Origin: Planctomycetota bacterium
Lineage (GTDB): Bacteria; Planctomycetota; PLA2
Length of the DNA: 57,272 nucleotides
Direction: 5' to 3'
Assembly: GCA_021776735.1 (NCBI GenBank)
Contig: JAJFFH010000068.1
Coordinates: forward strand, 1 to 57,272
Below the pieces are notes generated by a model. It was not told the origin of the DNA, did no database searches, and saw only the letters and a list, made by a program, of their open reading frames with translations. Positions within the stretch are counted from its first letter, which is position 1; every line of letters starts with the position of its first letter. Shown in pieces: positions 44,431 through 52,341 of the stretch. The translations under genes and the position numbers were made by a program.

Positions 44431-44838
44431 ATGACCGACAACCGAAACTTCTCTGCTGCTTCCCGCGGCTCTTCTCTGGGTCCGCATCAGCGGCTCGATG
44501 GCTATCGCGTGGCGATCCCGCTGTTTGCTGGGGTCGAAAGTTGTGCTGCTTCGTTTCCGCGTGGATACGGGGCGATCAAGGATCAGTTGCGGCGCTGCGC
44601 GACTGCTACGGTTCTCAACATCGCCGAAGGCGCGGGTCGGCGGAAGCCGGCGGGCAAGGCGTATCGCTACACCATCGCGCAGGCGGAGCGTCTCGAGTGT
44701 GCGGCCGCTCTGGAGCTGGCCACGATCGTCAAGATCATCTCGCGAGAATCGGGAGATGATCTCATGTCCTACACCCAGCGAATCGGCGCGATGTTGACTC
44801 GGCTCATCCAGAGCCAGCGTGCTCGAGTGCCGGGTTGA
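44431..44838 (+). CDS. Four-helix-bundle protein, copy A (S23/TIGR02436-type)
   Basis: 135 aa. The family signature is the helix pair LDGYRVAIPLFAGVESCAASFPRGYGAIKDQLRRCATATVLNIAEGAGR and the later helix AYRYTIAQAERLECAAALELATIVKII. Members are known from 23S rRNA intervening sequences and as Avd-like accessory proteins of diversity-generating retroelements; they form pentameric barrels and are thought to bind nucleic acid. No rRNA, reverse transcriptase or variable repeat is seen here. Start ATG 44431 has GGGAG upstream inside the structured leader. About 87% identical (18 differences of 135) to the copy at 56420-56827. Confidence 0.85.
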   Translation: MTDNRNFSAASRGSSLGPHQRLDGYRVAIPLFAGVESCAASFPRGYGAIKDQLRRCATATVLNIAEGAGRRKPAGKAYRYTIAQAERLECAAALELATIVKIISRESGDDLMSYTQRIGAMLTRLIQSQRARVPG

Positions 44839-45001
44839 TCCCCGGCGTGCGCGGGTAGGGGTCGGGCCCTTCGTTCGCGCGGCGATCGCCCGATCTGCCG
44901 GCGGGCGCGGTAGGCAGCAAGCGCTACCTGAACCTCGTTCGTCGCTCGTGAACGAGAACGCAGGTTCGGGTTCGGGAGGCGGCGTCGGGCCGGGTATGAG
45001 C

Positions 45002-47155
45002 CTACAAGCCGAACAGCGCTTCTACTTCCGTGCGGAAGCGGGGGCCCAGGGTCAGCACCAGCAGCTTCTTGAGTAGGTCGTCTTCGTTCGCGAGTGTGAT
45101 GGCGATGCCGCGGCCCCACTTCGCGATGTCTTTGTATTTTTGGAGGGCTTGTTGGGTGCCGCCGCGGGCGTAGCCCGCGACATCGACAGCACTCACCTGG
45201 CCGGAGAACTCCTTCACGATCGCCTTGAGCAGGGCTTCGTCCGAGGCGTGTGGCGGGGCGTCGCCGAACAACACCACGACGCGGTGGCTGCTGTCGCGCC
45301 ACGGTGTCTTTACGAAAGCGTTGCGCAGTCCGGCGAGAACCGCCTCTTCGCGGTCGCCGCCGCCGTATGCGGGAATACAGGACAAGAAGCCCTCGAGCAC
45401 CTCGGGATCGTGCGTCAGCGGACTCCCCAGGGTCACGAAGTGGTCGCGCCGGTCGCGGTAGGCAACAACACGCACGCGGGTGTTCGGCACAATCCGGCGC
45501 AGCCGCGCGACGACCGCGCGCAGGCGCGCCTTGGTGCCCTGCAGGATCGGCTCCATGCTTCCGGTTGCATCGAGCACCAAGACGAGATCGATTCCACGGC
45601 GGCGCAGATCCTCGACGTGGTAGCGAAAGCCGTCTTTGGGGCGCTTGCGCGCGCTCCTTTTTTGCCACCACTGCTCCCACGCCTCTGCCGTCCCGGGCTT
45701 TTCGGGGTCGTAGCCGAGTCGTGCAGCGGAAAGCAGGTGCAACAAACCGATCGCGCGCGTGCGCGCCGCGGGCTCCTCGGCGCGCAGGGCGCGGATGGCC
45801 GCGGGGAACGCGACCATGTCGCCGTCAAGAAAGTCGAGTGCTGCGGCGGCGGCACGGCGTACCGAAACGGCCTCGTCCGTCAGCCCGACCTTGGTCAAGC
45901 GCTCCAGGCGATCCTTGAACGGGATGCGCAGCAACGCCCCCACGGCAGCGCGGCGCACCGAAACATCGCCGTCCGTAAGCTGGCGCCCGAGGCCCGCCTC
46001 ACACGCCGGATCCGCCTTGCGAGCGAACAGTGCGGACGCGGCCTTGAGCACGTTGGGATCCCGCTCGACGATCGTCAGCTTGACGACCGCGGCGATGTCG
46101 TCGCACCGCCGGCAGGCAACTGCGCGCACGAACGGATGCGCGTCGAACAAGAACGCCTTCGCCTTGGCGGGCGAAAGCGCCCGCACGCCGGCCGCGCGCA
46201 CCGCAGGATGCTTGTGCGTGAGATACGGCTTGAGCGCGTCTTCAATCTCCGGCCACGGACGCCGCGTCATCGCGAACAATAAACCGGCCAACGCGGCGTT
46301 GGCGACGATGTCCGCCGCCACCGCTTGGTCGCGGCCCTGAAGCGCGCCTGCAAGCGCGAGCCGCGCGGCCTGTTCGTCGCGCGCCGCGGCCACCGCTTCG
46401 CCGAGCACGAGCCACGCCGGAAGAGTCGCCGGCGCCTCCGCGGCCAGTTTGCGCAACATGCCCGCGACCGACCGCCCCGCCGCGTTGACGCCGCGCCGCG
46501 CCATGTGGCCGACCGCACGCGCGAGCGGAATCACGGTCGTCGGCTTGCCGATATCGCGCGGGCGAACCTTCGCGCGCAACACCTTGCGCAGGCGCCGGAT
46601 CAACAGACCCGCCTCGGTCGAACCGCCCGCCCGCCCGAGCCAGAGCAGCGCCGGAACCGCGACGCCGGGGTCCTCGCTCTGCGCGTCACGACGCAGCCGC
46701 GTGAAGTCGCCGAGCGCGGCGGAAGCGGCGCGGCGCACGGCCGGTGACGGGTCGCGGCTCAGCGCGCGCAGGCCGGTGCGCTGGCGGGTGGTGCGCAACG
46801 CCCACGCCACGGCCGCACGCACGGCGTCGTCCTTGTCGGACGCGAGACGCCGAAGCTCGAATTCGGGTGCCCCGTTGTCGAGCGCCTCGACGGCCGCAAG
46901 CCGCACGGAAGCGACCGGATCGCGCAACAAGGCGTGGGGGGTCCGGGGGCCGAGCCCGATCGCCGCCAGCCGGCGGGCGTCCCACGGCCCCTTCGCCGCG
47001 GCGCGCCGGAGCAACTCCCAATCCTGGTCCGCCTGCGCGCGCTCCATCCCCTCGTGCCGAAAAAACGGTGAGGCGCCCAGGAGCATTCGCTCGGCGTCCG
47101 GGGCGCCGTCGGGCGCAAGCAATCCGGCAAGAAGGACAATCTGGGCTACACTCAT
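45002..47155 (-). CDS. HEAT-repeat protein with C-terminal vWA domain
   Basis: 717 aa, with a weak N-terminal signal (MSVAQIVLLAGLLAPDG). Residues about 50-480 are HEAT repeats (DPVASVRLAAVEALDNGAPEFELRRLASDKDDAVRAAVAWALR, AVRRAASAALGDFTR, HPAVRAAGVRALS, VRRAAVGALLRIPF). A vWA domain follows: GIDLVLVLDATGSMEPILQGTKARLRAVV with a near-canonical metal site DATGS, then HRVVVLFGDAPPHAS. Such proteins are abundant in Planctomycetota; function unknown. The repeat word at 45964-45981 encodes LTDGDV between two HEAT units. Divergent from the lipoprotein gene with only 45 bases between starts. Confidence 0.85.
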   Translation of the reverse strand: MSVAQIVLLAGLLAPDGAPDAERMLLGASPFFRHEGMERAQADQDWELLRRAAAKGPWDARRLAAIGLGPRTPHALLRDPVASVRLAAVEALDNGAPEFELRRLASDKDDAVRAAVAWALRTTRQRTGLRALSRDPSPAVRRAASAALGDFTRLRRDAQSEDPGVAVPALLWLGRAGGSTEAGLLIRRLRKVLRAKVRPRDIGKPTTVIPLARAVGHMARRGVNAAGRSVAGMLRKLAAEAPATLPAWLVLGEAVAAARDEQAARLALAGALQGRDQAVAADIVANAALAGLLFAMTRRPWPEIEDALKPYLTHKHPAVRAAGVRALSPAKAKAFLFDAHPFVRAVACRRCDDIAAVVKLTIVERDPNVLKAASALFARKADPACEAGLGRQLTDGDVSVRRAAVGALLRIPFKDRLERLTKVGLTDEAVSVRRAAAAALDFLDGDMVAFPAAIRALRAEEPAARTRAIGLLHLLSAARLGYDPEKPGTAEAWEQWWQKRSARKRPKDGFRYHVEDLRRRGIDLVLVLDATGSMEPILQGTKARLRAVVARLRRIVPNTRVRVVAYRDRRDHFVTLGSPLTHDPEVLEGFLSCIPAYGGGDREEAVLAGLRNAFVKTPWRDSSHRVVVLFGDAPPHASDEALLKAIVKEFSGQVSAVDVAGYARGGTQQALQKYKDIAKWGRGIAITLANEDDLLKKLLVLTLGPRFRTEVEALFGL

Positions 47156-47200
47156 GGACGGCTTTCTCTCGAGGTCAGAACGGGCGCGGAGGACAATTCG

Positions 47201-48601
47201 ATGAAGCGCTGGGCAATTCTAACGACGCTTTTCACCACCATCGGCTGCGGGGGCGGAACGGCCGGCACCGAGGCCGGCAGCATCGATGACTCCGGACCGG
47301 GTAGCGGCCCGACCGCCTCGACCCCCCAACTGCCCGCCGTAACAGGCGAAGTCATCGGCAGGCCGGGCGCGCCGGTTCCCGGCCTGAACGCCAGCTACGT
47401 GACCACCGAAATGGGCTGGCTCGGCCCCGACGACGACGTCATCTTCGAAGCCGTCATCCAGTGGCGCGACACCCTCGAACTGGGCTGCGGCATCTTCCGC
47501 CGCGGCCCCGACGGCAACGTCAACGAGGTCTTGCTGCAGGGCCAGTTGCTCCCCGGCACGGGCGGCGTGGTCAAGCATCCGCGACTGCCCCTCGAAGCGC
47601 GCGGCGACACACTCGTCATTCCCGCACTCGTCGACGGCGGCTCGGTCGTGCGCGGCCTGTTCCTCGTCCCCAAGACCGGCGGCTCCCCGACCTTGATCGC
47701 AATCGAGGAAGAGCGCGAGTTCGTCGGCGCGGTGCTCAACGACGACGGCACCGTGCTGACCGAAGCACGCGGCAAGACCGGCAGTGACATACTGCGGATC
47801 GTGCCCGGCGGCGCCACGACAAAACTGTGCGCGGACTGCGCGCCCGGCTTTCAGGCGAATGACACCTCGGTGATCGTAGTCAAGGACGGCGATGCCTTCA
47901 TGATCGGCTTCGACGGCGTAGCCACGCGACTCATCGGTCGGGGCGATCCGCTTCCGGGCCTCGCCATCGACATCCGGCGCGTGCTCCGGGCGGGCGTCAC
48001 CGACGCCGGCGAGTTCGTCGTCCATGTCGATACCGGCAACCCGACCGTGCCCGACGCGCTGGTCCGTGTGGGCGGCAAGACCGAGACCCTGGCCGCGTGC
48101 GGCCAGCCGGCTCCCGGTACGCAGGGGACCTTCAAGACCCTGACGCTCGCCGCGGGCCAGGGCCCCGACGTCGTCTTCGGCGCGACAATCGACGGCGACG
48201 CCGCGAATCAGAACGTGATCTACTGCGCGCGGCCCGGCGATGCCCCGGAACTGCTTGCGGCGGACGGCGCGGAAGCGGCGGGCGCACTCCTGTCGATTTC
48301 CACGAAGAACGTCGTCGCCGGCGAGAACGGCAACACCGCAGTCGGCGCGCACCTGTTTGAAGAGGGCGCACTCGCGCCGCACGCCGAGGGCGTGTTCGTA
48401 CACGACGGCACGGAGCTGCGCTGCATCCTGACGACGAACGCCGAGGTCGCCTCGCTGCCGAACACGACGGTGGTGAGTTTCCCGATCCCGATCCGCAACG
48501 CCGTCCACGTCCGCGCGGACGGTCGCACGCTGGTCCACACCGGCTTGAGGGAAGACCGCCGCCCGAACGCCACGCTGGGCGCCCTCATACTGGTGCGCTA
48601 G
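47201..48601 (+). CDS. Lipoprotein with repeated beta-strand (DUF7453-like) units
   Basis: 466 aa. Signal peptide and lipobox MKRWAILTTLFTTIGCGGG. The body consists of repeated units with the pattern (D/N)DDG/DAGEFVVxV: LGPDDDVIFEAVIQW, LNDDGTVLTEARGKTG, VTDAGEFVVHVDTG, ENGNTAVGAHLF, VRADGRTLVHTGL. These resemble choice-of-anchor or DUF7453 beta-propeller-like surface proteins; the family name is from memory. GGAGG lies 11 bases before the ATG. Confidence 0.72.
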   Translation: MKRWAILTTLFTTIGCGGGTAGTEAGSIDDSGPGSGPTASTPQLPAVTGEVIGRPGAPVPGLNASYVTTEMGWLGPDDDVIFEAVIQWRDTLELGCGIFRRGPDGNVNEVLLQGQLLPGTGGVVKHPRLPLEARGDTLVIPALVDGGSVVRGLFLVPKTGGSPTLIAIEEEREFVGAVLNDDGTVLTEARGKTGSDILRIVPGGATTKLCADCAPGFQANDTSVIVVKDGDAFMIGFDGVATRLIGRGDPLPGLAIDIRRVLRAGVTDAGEFVVHVDTGNPTVPDALVRVGGKTETLAACGQPAPGTQGTFKTLTLAAGQGPDVVFGATIDGDAANQNVIYCARPGDAPELLAADGAEAAGALLSISTKNVVAGENGNTAVGAHLFEEGALAPHAEGVFVHDGTELRCILTTNAEVASLPNTTVVSFPIPIRNAVHVRADGRTLVHTGLREDRRPNATLGALILVR

Positions 48602-48613
48602 ACACCGAACGTC

Positions 48614-48657
48614 AGCGTACGGACGGCGATGCCTCCAAACATCGCCGTCCGTTTGCT
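48614..48657. terminator. Inverted pair of the AGCNNACGGACGGCGATG word forming a hairpin
   Basis: AGCGTACGGACGGCGATG (48614-48631) and its reverse complement (48640-48657) pair perfectly over 13 bases with an 8-nt loop, plus AGC/GCT at the base. It begins 13 bases after the lipoprotein stop and could act as a transcription terminator, as paired uptake sequences do in Neisseria. No U-tract follows, only TTTGCTCTCC. Confidence 0.7.
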
Positions 48658-48670
48658 CTCCTCATGCCTG

Positions 48671-48693
48671 GAGAATCCGCGCAGCGGATTCTC
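48671..48693. repeat. Perfect 10-bp hairpin before phhB
   Basis: GAGAATCCGC, loop GCA, GCGGATTCTC. It follows the inverted word pair by 13 bases and ends 19 bases before the phhB start, overlapping the presumed promoter region. Similar GCG-hairpins follow the word at 35.68 kb. Confidence 0.75.
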
Positions 48694-48712
48694 TGCTGTA
48701 AGCTGGGGTCCC

Positions 48713-48988
48713 ATGGCCGTCTTGAGTGAAGAGGAACTCGCCGCAGCACTTGCCGAGTTGCCGGGATGGCAGCAGGAGCGGGACGCGATTCGGCGGGTGT
48801 TTGAGTTCGCAAGCTTTCGCGCGGCGATGAAGTTCGTGCATCGCGTGGCCGACCTCGCGGAGGCGCGTAACCACCATCCCGATATCGACGTACGGTACCG
48901 TCAGGTCGTCTTGCGCCTGTCCAGCCACGATGTCGCCGGGGTGACTTCGCGCGACATTGGGTTGGCGCGCGAAATCGACCGCAGGTAG
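48713..48988 (+). CDS. phhB: Pterin-4a-carbinolamine dehydratase
   Basis: 91 aa, the full usual length. It dehydrates 4a-hydroxytetrahydropterin formed by aromatic amino acid hydroxylases and also acts in some molybdopterin/folate contexts. Motifs: LPGWQQERDAIRRVFEFASFRAAMKFVHRVADLAEARNHHPDIDVRYRQVVLRLSSHDVAGVTSRDIGLA, with the catalytic HHPD. ATG 48713 is preceded by TAAGCT 8 nt upstream and no ribosome-binding site, so probably leaderless. No phenylalanine hydroxylase is seen nearby. Confidence 0.93.
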   Translation: MAVLSEEELAAALAELPGWQQERDAIRRVFEFASFRAAMKFVHRVADLAEARNHHPDIDVRYRQVVLRLSSHDVAGVTSRDIGLAREIDRR

Positions 48989-48997
48989 CATCGCGGC

Positions 48998-50509
48998 GTG
49001 GACGACGCTGCGGCGCAATACCATCGGCTGACGAAGTACGACGAGGTCTCGATCCGGCGCGGGCCGGGACTCGATTTTCAGACGCAGCCGGGCCAAGTCA
49101 AAGACATCGTGTCTTCGCACCGGGTTCGCCTGCGCCCGTACCTGCCGTTTCGCACCAGGGGCCCGGGCGGCGAGAGGCATCAGCCGGATCCCGGGGACGG
49201 CCAGGGCGGGGTCGGGCTCGGCTCGCTGGCGCGGCTGCTGTTTCACACGAACGGCCCCACCGGGCTGATCCGCTACCCGAACGCCGAGCAGTGGCTGCGC
49301 GCGGCGCCGTCGGCGGGCGCCCTGTACCCGACCGAAATCTACGTCGCGTGCCGTGACCTGCCGGGCCTGCCCGCGGGGTTGTACAGCCACCATGTCCCCG
49401 GCCACGAACTCGTGCGGCTGTGGGACGGCGACCAGGTGGACATCGTGCGCGAGGCCTGCGGCGCCTCGGAAACGCCCGACGCGGCCGCGTGGCTCATCCT
49501 CACCGGCATCTTCTGGCGCAGCGCGTGGCGCTACCACGAACGCGGCTACCGGCGCGTGCTCCTCGACACCGGCCACGTCCTCGGCAACATGATCGCCTAT
49601 GCGCCGCACACGGGGCTGAGCACTACGGTCCACACCGGGTTCGTCGATGCCGCGATCAACGGCCTGTTCTTTTTCGACGACACGGTGGAGGTCGCCCTCG
49701 TCTGCATCGCTTTGCACGAGTACCGGGAAGGCGAGGAGCCCTGCACGATGGCGCGCCCTTGGCGCTCATTCGCGGTAACGGACGGCGATGTTTCCGAAAA
49801 GCATCCGATCCGGGGCGAGGACGACGTCAAGGACAGCGCCACGCTGGCCGTGCACCGGGCATCCTCCTGCGAGAAGGGCGCCCCCGTACCGGCCCCGCGA
49901 CGCGTGGCCAAACGCGACGGCGCGCTCCGGACCGACCAGACCCTACCCCTGGAGACCGACCCCGACACCCTCCTGAACATTCCCCTGGCGATCCTCCAGC
50001 GCCGCTCGGCACGCGCGTATCGGAAGGACTGGCTACCGATGGAAACGACCGAGGAGGTTCTCGCGTACGCGTTCGACGGCGAACTACCGGGACGCGCCGC
50101 GGATCTCTTGCGCGTCCATCTCGTGTCGCACACGATGCAAAACGTCAGCCCCGGGCTCTACGAGGTGGAAGGACGCGGCGAAGCGCTCCGCCCGATTGAA
50201 AACGCGGACATGAGCGCCCGGGTGCATCGACTCCTGATGGGCCAGGACATCGGCAAAACATGCGCGGGCGTAATCGTGTTCTCCGCACCCGCCGAGCCGG
50301 CGCTTGAAGTCCTCGGAGATCGCGCGTACCGGTTACTGCATCTCGAGGCAGGCGTCGTCGGCCAACGAATCCAACTCGCCGCCACCGCACTCGGCGCCAC
50401 AGCATGCGGCATCGGCGGTTTCTTCGACGACGAGTGCGCCACCCTCGTCGACCTTGGCGTGGACGACTGGGTCCTGTACCTGGTCACGATCGGCCTTCCG
50501 CCGCAGTAG
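48998..50509 (+). CDS. SagB/ThcOx-type tandem nitroreductase-fold oxidoreductase
   Basis: 503 aa made of two nitroreductase-like halves. First half: YHRLTKYDEVSIRRGPGLDF, RAAPSAGALYPTEIYVACRDLPGLPAGLYSHHV, RYHERGYRRVLLDTGHVLGNM. Second half: IPLAILQRRSARAYRKDWLPMET, HLVSHTMQNVSPGLYEVEG, YRLLHLEAGVVGQRIQLAATALGATACGIGGFFDDE. SagB-type enzymes are FMN dehydrogenases that oxidise azolines in thiazole/oxazole-modified peptides, but stand-alone members of unknown role are common and no precursor or cyclodehydratase is seen here. GTG 48998; TAGCAT, overlapping the phhB stop, lies 6 nt upstream. The repeat word at 49773-49790 encodes VTDGDV. Confidence 0.86.
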   Translation: MDDAAAQYHRLTKYDEVSIRRGPGLDFQTQPGQVKDIVSSHRVRLRPYLPFRTRGPGGERHQPDPGDGQGGVGLGSLARLLFHTNGPTGLIRYPNAEQWLRAAPSAGALYPTEIYVACRDLPGLPAGLYSHHVPGHELVRLWDGDQVDIVREACGASETPDAAAWLILTGIFWRSAWRYHERGYRRVLLDTGHVLGNMIAYAPHTGLSTTVHTGFVDAAINGLFFFDDTVEVALVCIALHEYREGEEPCTMARPWRSFAVTDGDVSEKHPIRGEDDVKDSATLAVHRASSCEKGAPVPAPRRVAKRDGALRTDQTLPLETDPDTLLNIPLAILQRRSARAYRKDWLPMETTEEVLAYAFDGELPGRAADLLRVHLVSHTMQNVSPGLYEVEGRGEALRPIENADMSARVHRLLMGQDIGKTCAGVIVFSAPAEPALEVLGDRAYRLLHLEAGVVGQRIQLAATALGATACGIGGFFDDECATLVDLGVDDWVLYLVTIGLPPQ

Positions 50510-50522
50510 CCGGCGCGTGGAA

Positions 50523-52340
50523 CTACTTCCCTCGCGGCGAGGCTGTCTGGTCGGCTTCCAGAACGACCCGGAGCGGGATCATCTCCCCGCCTCGCGCTTC
50601 CGTCAGGATTCGTTTTTTTCGATAGCCGTGCCGCGTCACCTCGATCGTGACGGGACCGTCCGGGTATCCAACGACCTGGCCGCGCCAGGCGTCGCCGAGG
50701 CCCGGGACGAGCACCGGCAACCCGCTGAAGGCAACGCTCCCGGACTGCGTATCGACCCGGGGCTTGATGGGCTGATGGCCCAGTGCGGTCGATACGCCGA
50801 AGTTATCCACCGGCCGACCGTCTTCGTCCACGACGGTCAGGTCAAACCCGCCGTAGTCCTTCAACGTCAGTTGGGCCTCGGACACCGCCCCGGGCCTCAC
50901 ATCGACGGTCACGGGTTCCACCGGCGTCCATTTGCCGCTCCCGGCCACCCGCACGACGTAGGTACCGACGGGGAGCGCGATCGGCTCTCCCTCGCCTTGG
51001 ACATCGAAACGCACGGGCACCGCGCCTCCCGGGGGCGGACCATCGACCAACTCCGGAACCAGATGGAACACATGCCGAACCGGGAGGCCGTTGCGGTCAG
51101 CGAGGCGGAACTTGACGCTGCCGGTTTCCAGACGCGGCTTCAGCCTGATCTCGTGAATCGGAATCCCGGATCGGTGCCCCAACGCCACCAAGGGGAAGCT
51201 CGTCGCCAAGGTTTCATACCCGGGGGCAATGACCTTGACTCGAACGCGGGAGTTCTCGGGAATCGGATAGGACGCCGATATCGCATACCGCGCCTGAACC
51301 CCCTGCGGCAGATCAGACCCGTCGATGCTGTAGGTATGTCCGTTCAGAAGGACGACTTCGGAGTTCATGGACAACGGGCTCGCGTGGACCAGCTTGAACC
51401 CTTCGGGCAGGTAGAGCGACACGTACGCAAACAGGACCGCGTGGCCGCTGCGTGCATTCGAAACCCGTACGGCGACCGCGGCAAGCGCGGCGACGCGGAT
51501 CTCGACTGGTGCAGCACCGGTCCGGACCACAACACCGCGTGATGCCGCGAAGAGCAGATCGGTGCTGCCTACTGGCATCGTCTTCTCGGGAATCACCGTC
51601 AACCCGGGCTCAAGAACATCGAGCTGATACCACCCCTCCGGGAGACCGTGCAGCGCAAACGCGCCGCGCTCGTCGGTCGTCGTCTCCTGCAGGGCCGCGA
51701 GACCAGGGGGCACTCGATCCACACGCGCCGCGCTGTACGGCGCGGCCACGCCCCGCGCAACGACCCGGACACGACGCACAAGAGGCTGGCCATCGAGAAG
51801 CACGACTGATCCGGAAAGGACCTGCCCATCCCGAAGAACCACATCGACCGAACTCCCCGGTGGGCTCGTCAGGCGCACGACCGCCGCTTGGTACTGCGGA
51901 TGACGAACAGAAAGCACGAGTCCGGCCCGAACGGCTGCCACCGGCCACGCGACCACAAACCCGCCGTCGTCGTCGCTGTGAACCAACCGCCCGGCCTCCG
52001 CGAGGGCGTCCCGATCGTGGATCGTGTGGTTGTCGTCCAGCAGCGCAACCGTGGCCCCTTCAACCGGTTCGCCGCGCAGGTTGCGAAGCGTGCCTTTCGC
52101 AACGTCGGGGCCGCCCGCGGCGTGCGGAACCGGGACGAGATCGCCCGGCTCGTCGACCGGTACGGCGTGCGCGGGCGAAACCGCAGGTCGCGAGATCCGA
52201 ACGCGATCCGTCCGATCGGAGAGGAGCCGCCAACCGACAAGCGCCACCAGGACGATCAGGAGCCCGACGAGGCCGAGCAGTCTTGCAGTCGTCTTCCGAT
52301 TCCGTTCCGGCCGACGACTCGCTTCGCGCACGCGGGGCAC
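50523..52340 (-). CDS. Anchored protein with carboxypeptidase-regulatory-like beta domains
   Basis: 605 aa. Cytoplasmic basic N-terminus then one membrane helix TARLLGLVGLLIVLVALVGWRLL. The exterior part consists of several carboxypeptidase-regulatory/Cna-B-like beta-sandwiches: KGTLRNLRGEPVEGATVALLDDNHT, VLSGSVVLLDGQPLVRRVRVVARG, TTTDERGAFALHGLPEGWYQLDV, FDLTVVDEDGRPVDNFGVST. Probably a surface or periplasmic adhesion/scaffold protein. GTG 52340 lies 1 base after the mgtE stop, so the two are translationally linked. Confidence 0.78.
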   Translation of the reverse strand: MPRVREASRRPERNRKTTARLLGLVGLLIVLVALVGWRLLSDRTDRVRISRPAVSPAHAVPVDEPGDLVPVPHAAGGPDVAKGTLRNLRGEPVEGATVALLDDNHTIHDRDALAEAGRLVHSDDDGGFVVAWPVAAVRAGLVLSVRHPQYQAAVVRLTSPPGSSVDVVLRDGQVLSGSVVLLDGQPLVRRVRVVARGVAAPYSAARVDRVPPGLAALQETTTDERGAFALHGLPEGWYQLDVLEPGLTVIPEKTMPVGSTDLLFAASRGVVVRTGAAPVEIRVAALAAVAVRVSNARSGHAVLFAYVSLYLPEGFKLVHASPLSMNSEVVLLNGHTYSIDGSDLPQGVQARYAISASYPIPENSRVRVKVIAPGYETLATSFPLVALGHRSGIPIHEIRLKPRLETGSVKFRLADRNGLPVRHVFHLVPELVDGPPPGGAVPVRFDVQGEGEPIALPVGTYVVRVAGSGKWTPVEPVTVDVRPGAVSEAQLTLKDYGGFDLTVVDEDGRPVDNFGVSTALGHQPIKPRVDTQSGSVAFSGLPVLVPGLGDAWRGQVVGYPDGPVTIEVTRHGYRKKRILTEARGGEMIPLRVVLEADQTASPRGK

Positions 52341-52341
52341 C

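Larger units (their letters stand above)
44219..44937 (+). mobile_element. Four-helix-bundle cassette A with ~60-bp imperfect direct repeats
   Basis: Left arm 44219-44280 and right arm 44875-44936 share CGCGCGGCG, CGATCTG, GGCG-GCGCGGTAGG and AGCAAGCGCT...TGAACCT in the same order and orientation. Between them lie G-rich GGTCGGG/GGGTTCGGG runs, the structured leader and the gene. A second cassette of the same plan, inverted, lies at 56.3-57.1 kb. The mobile-element label is inference from the duplicated arrangement; no transposase is encoded. Confidence 0.55.

Noticed and set aside
44431..44838. rRNA intervening-sequence protein or Avd of a diversity-generating retroelement
   Set aside because: The protein family fits, but there is no 23S rRNA sequence around it and no reverse transcriptase, template or variable repeat in the window.
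48998..50509. Thiazole/oxazole-modified peptide biosynthesis cluster around the SagB-like gene
   Set aside because: No cyclodehydratase, precursor peptide or transporter of that kind flanks it; the neighbours are phhB and an anchored beta-domain protein.
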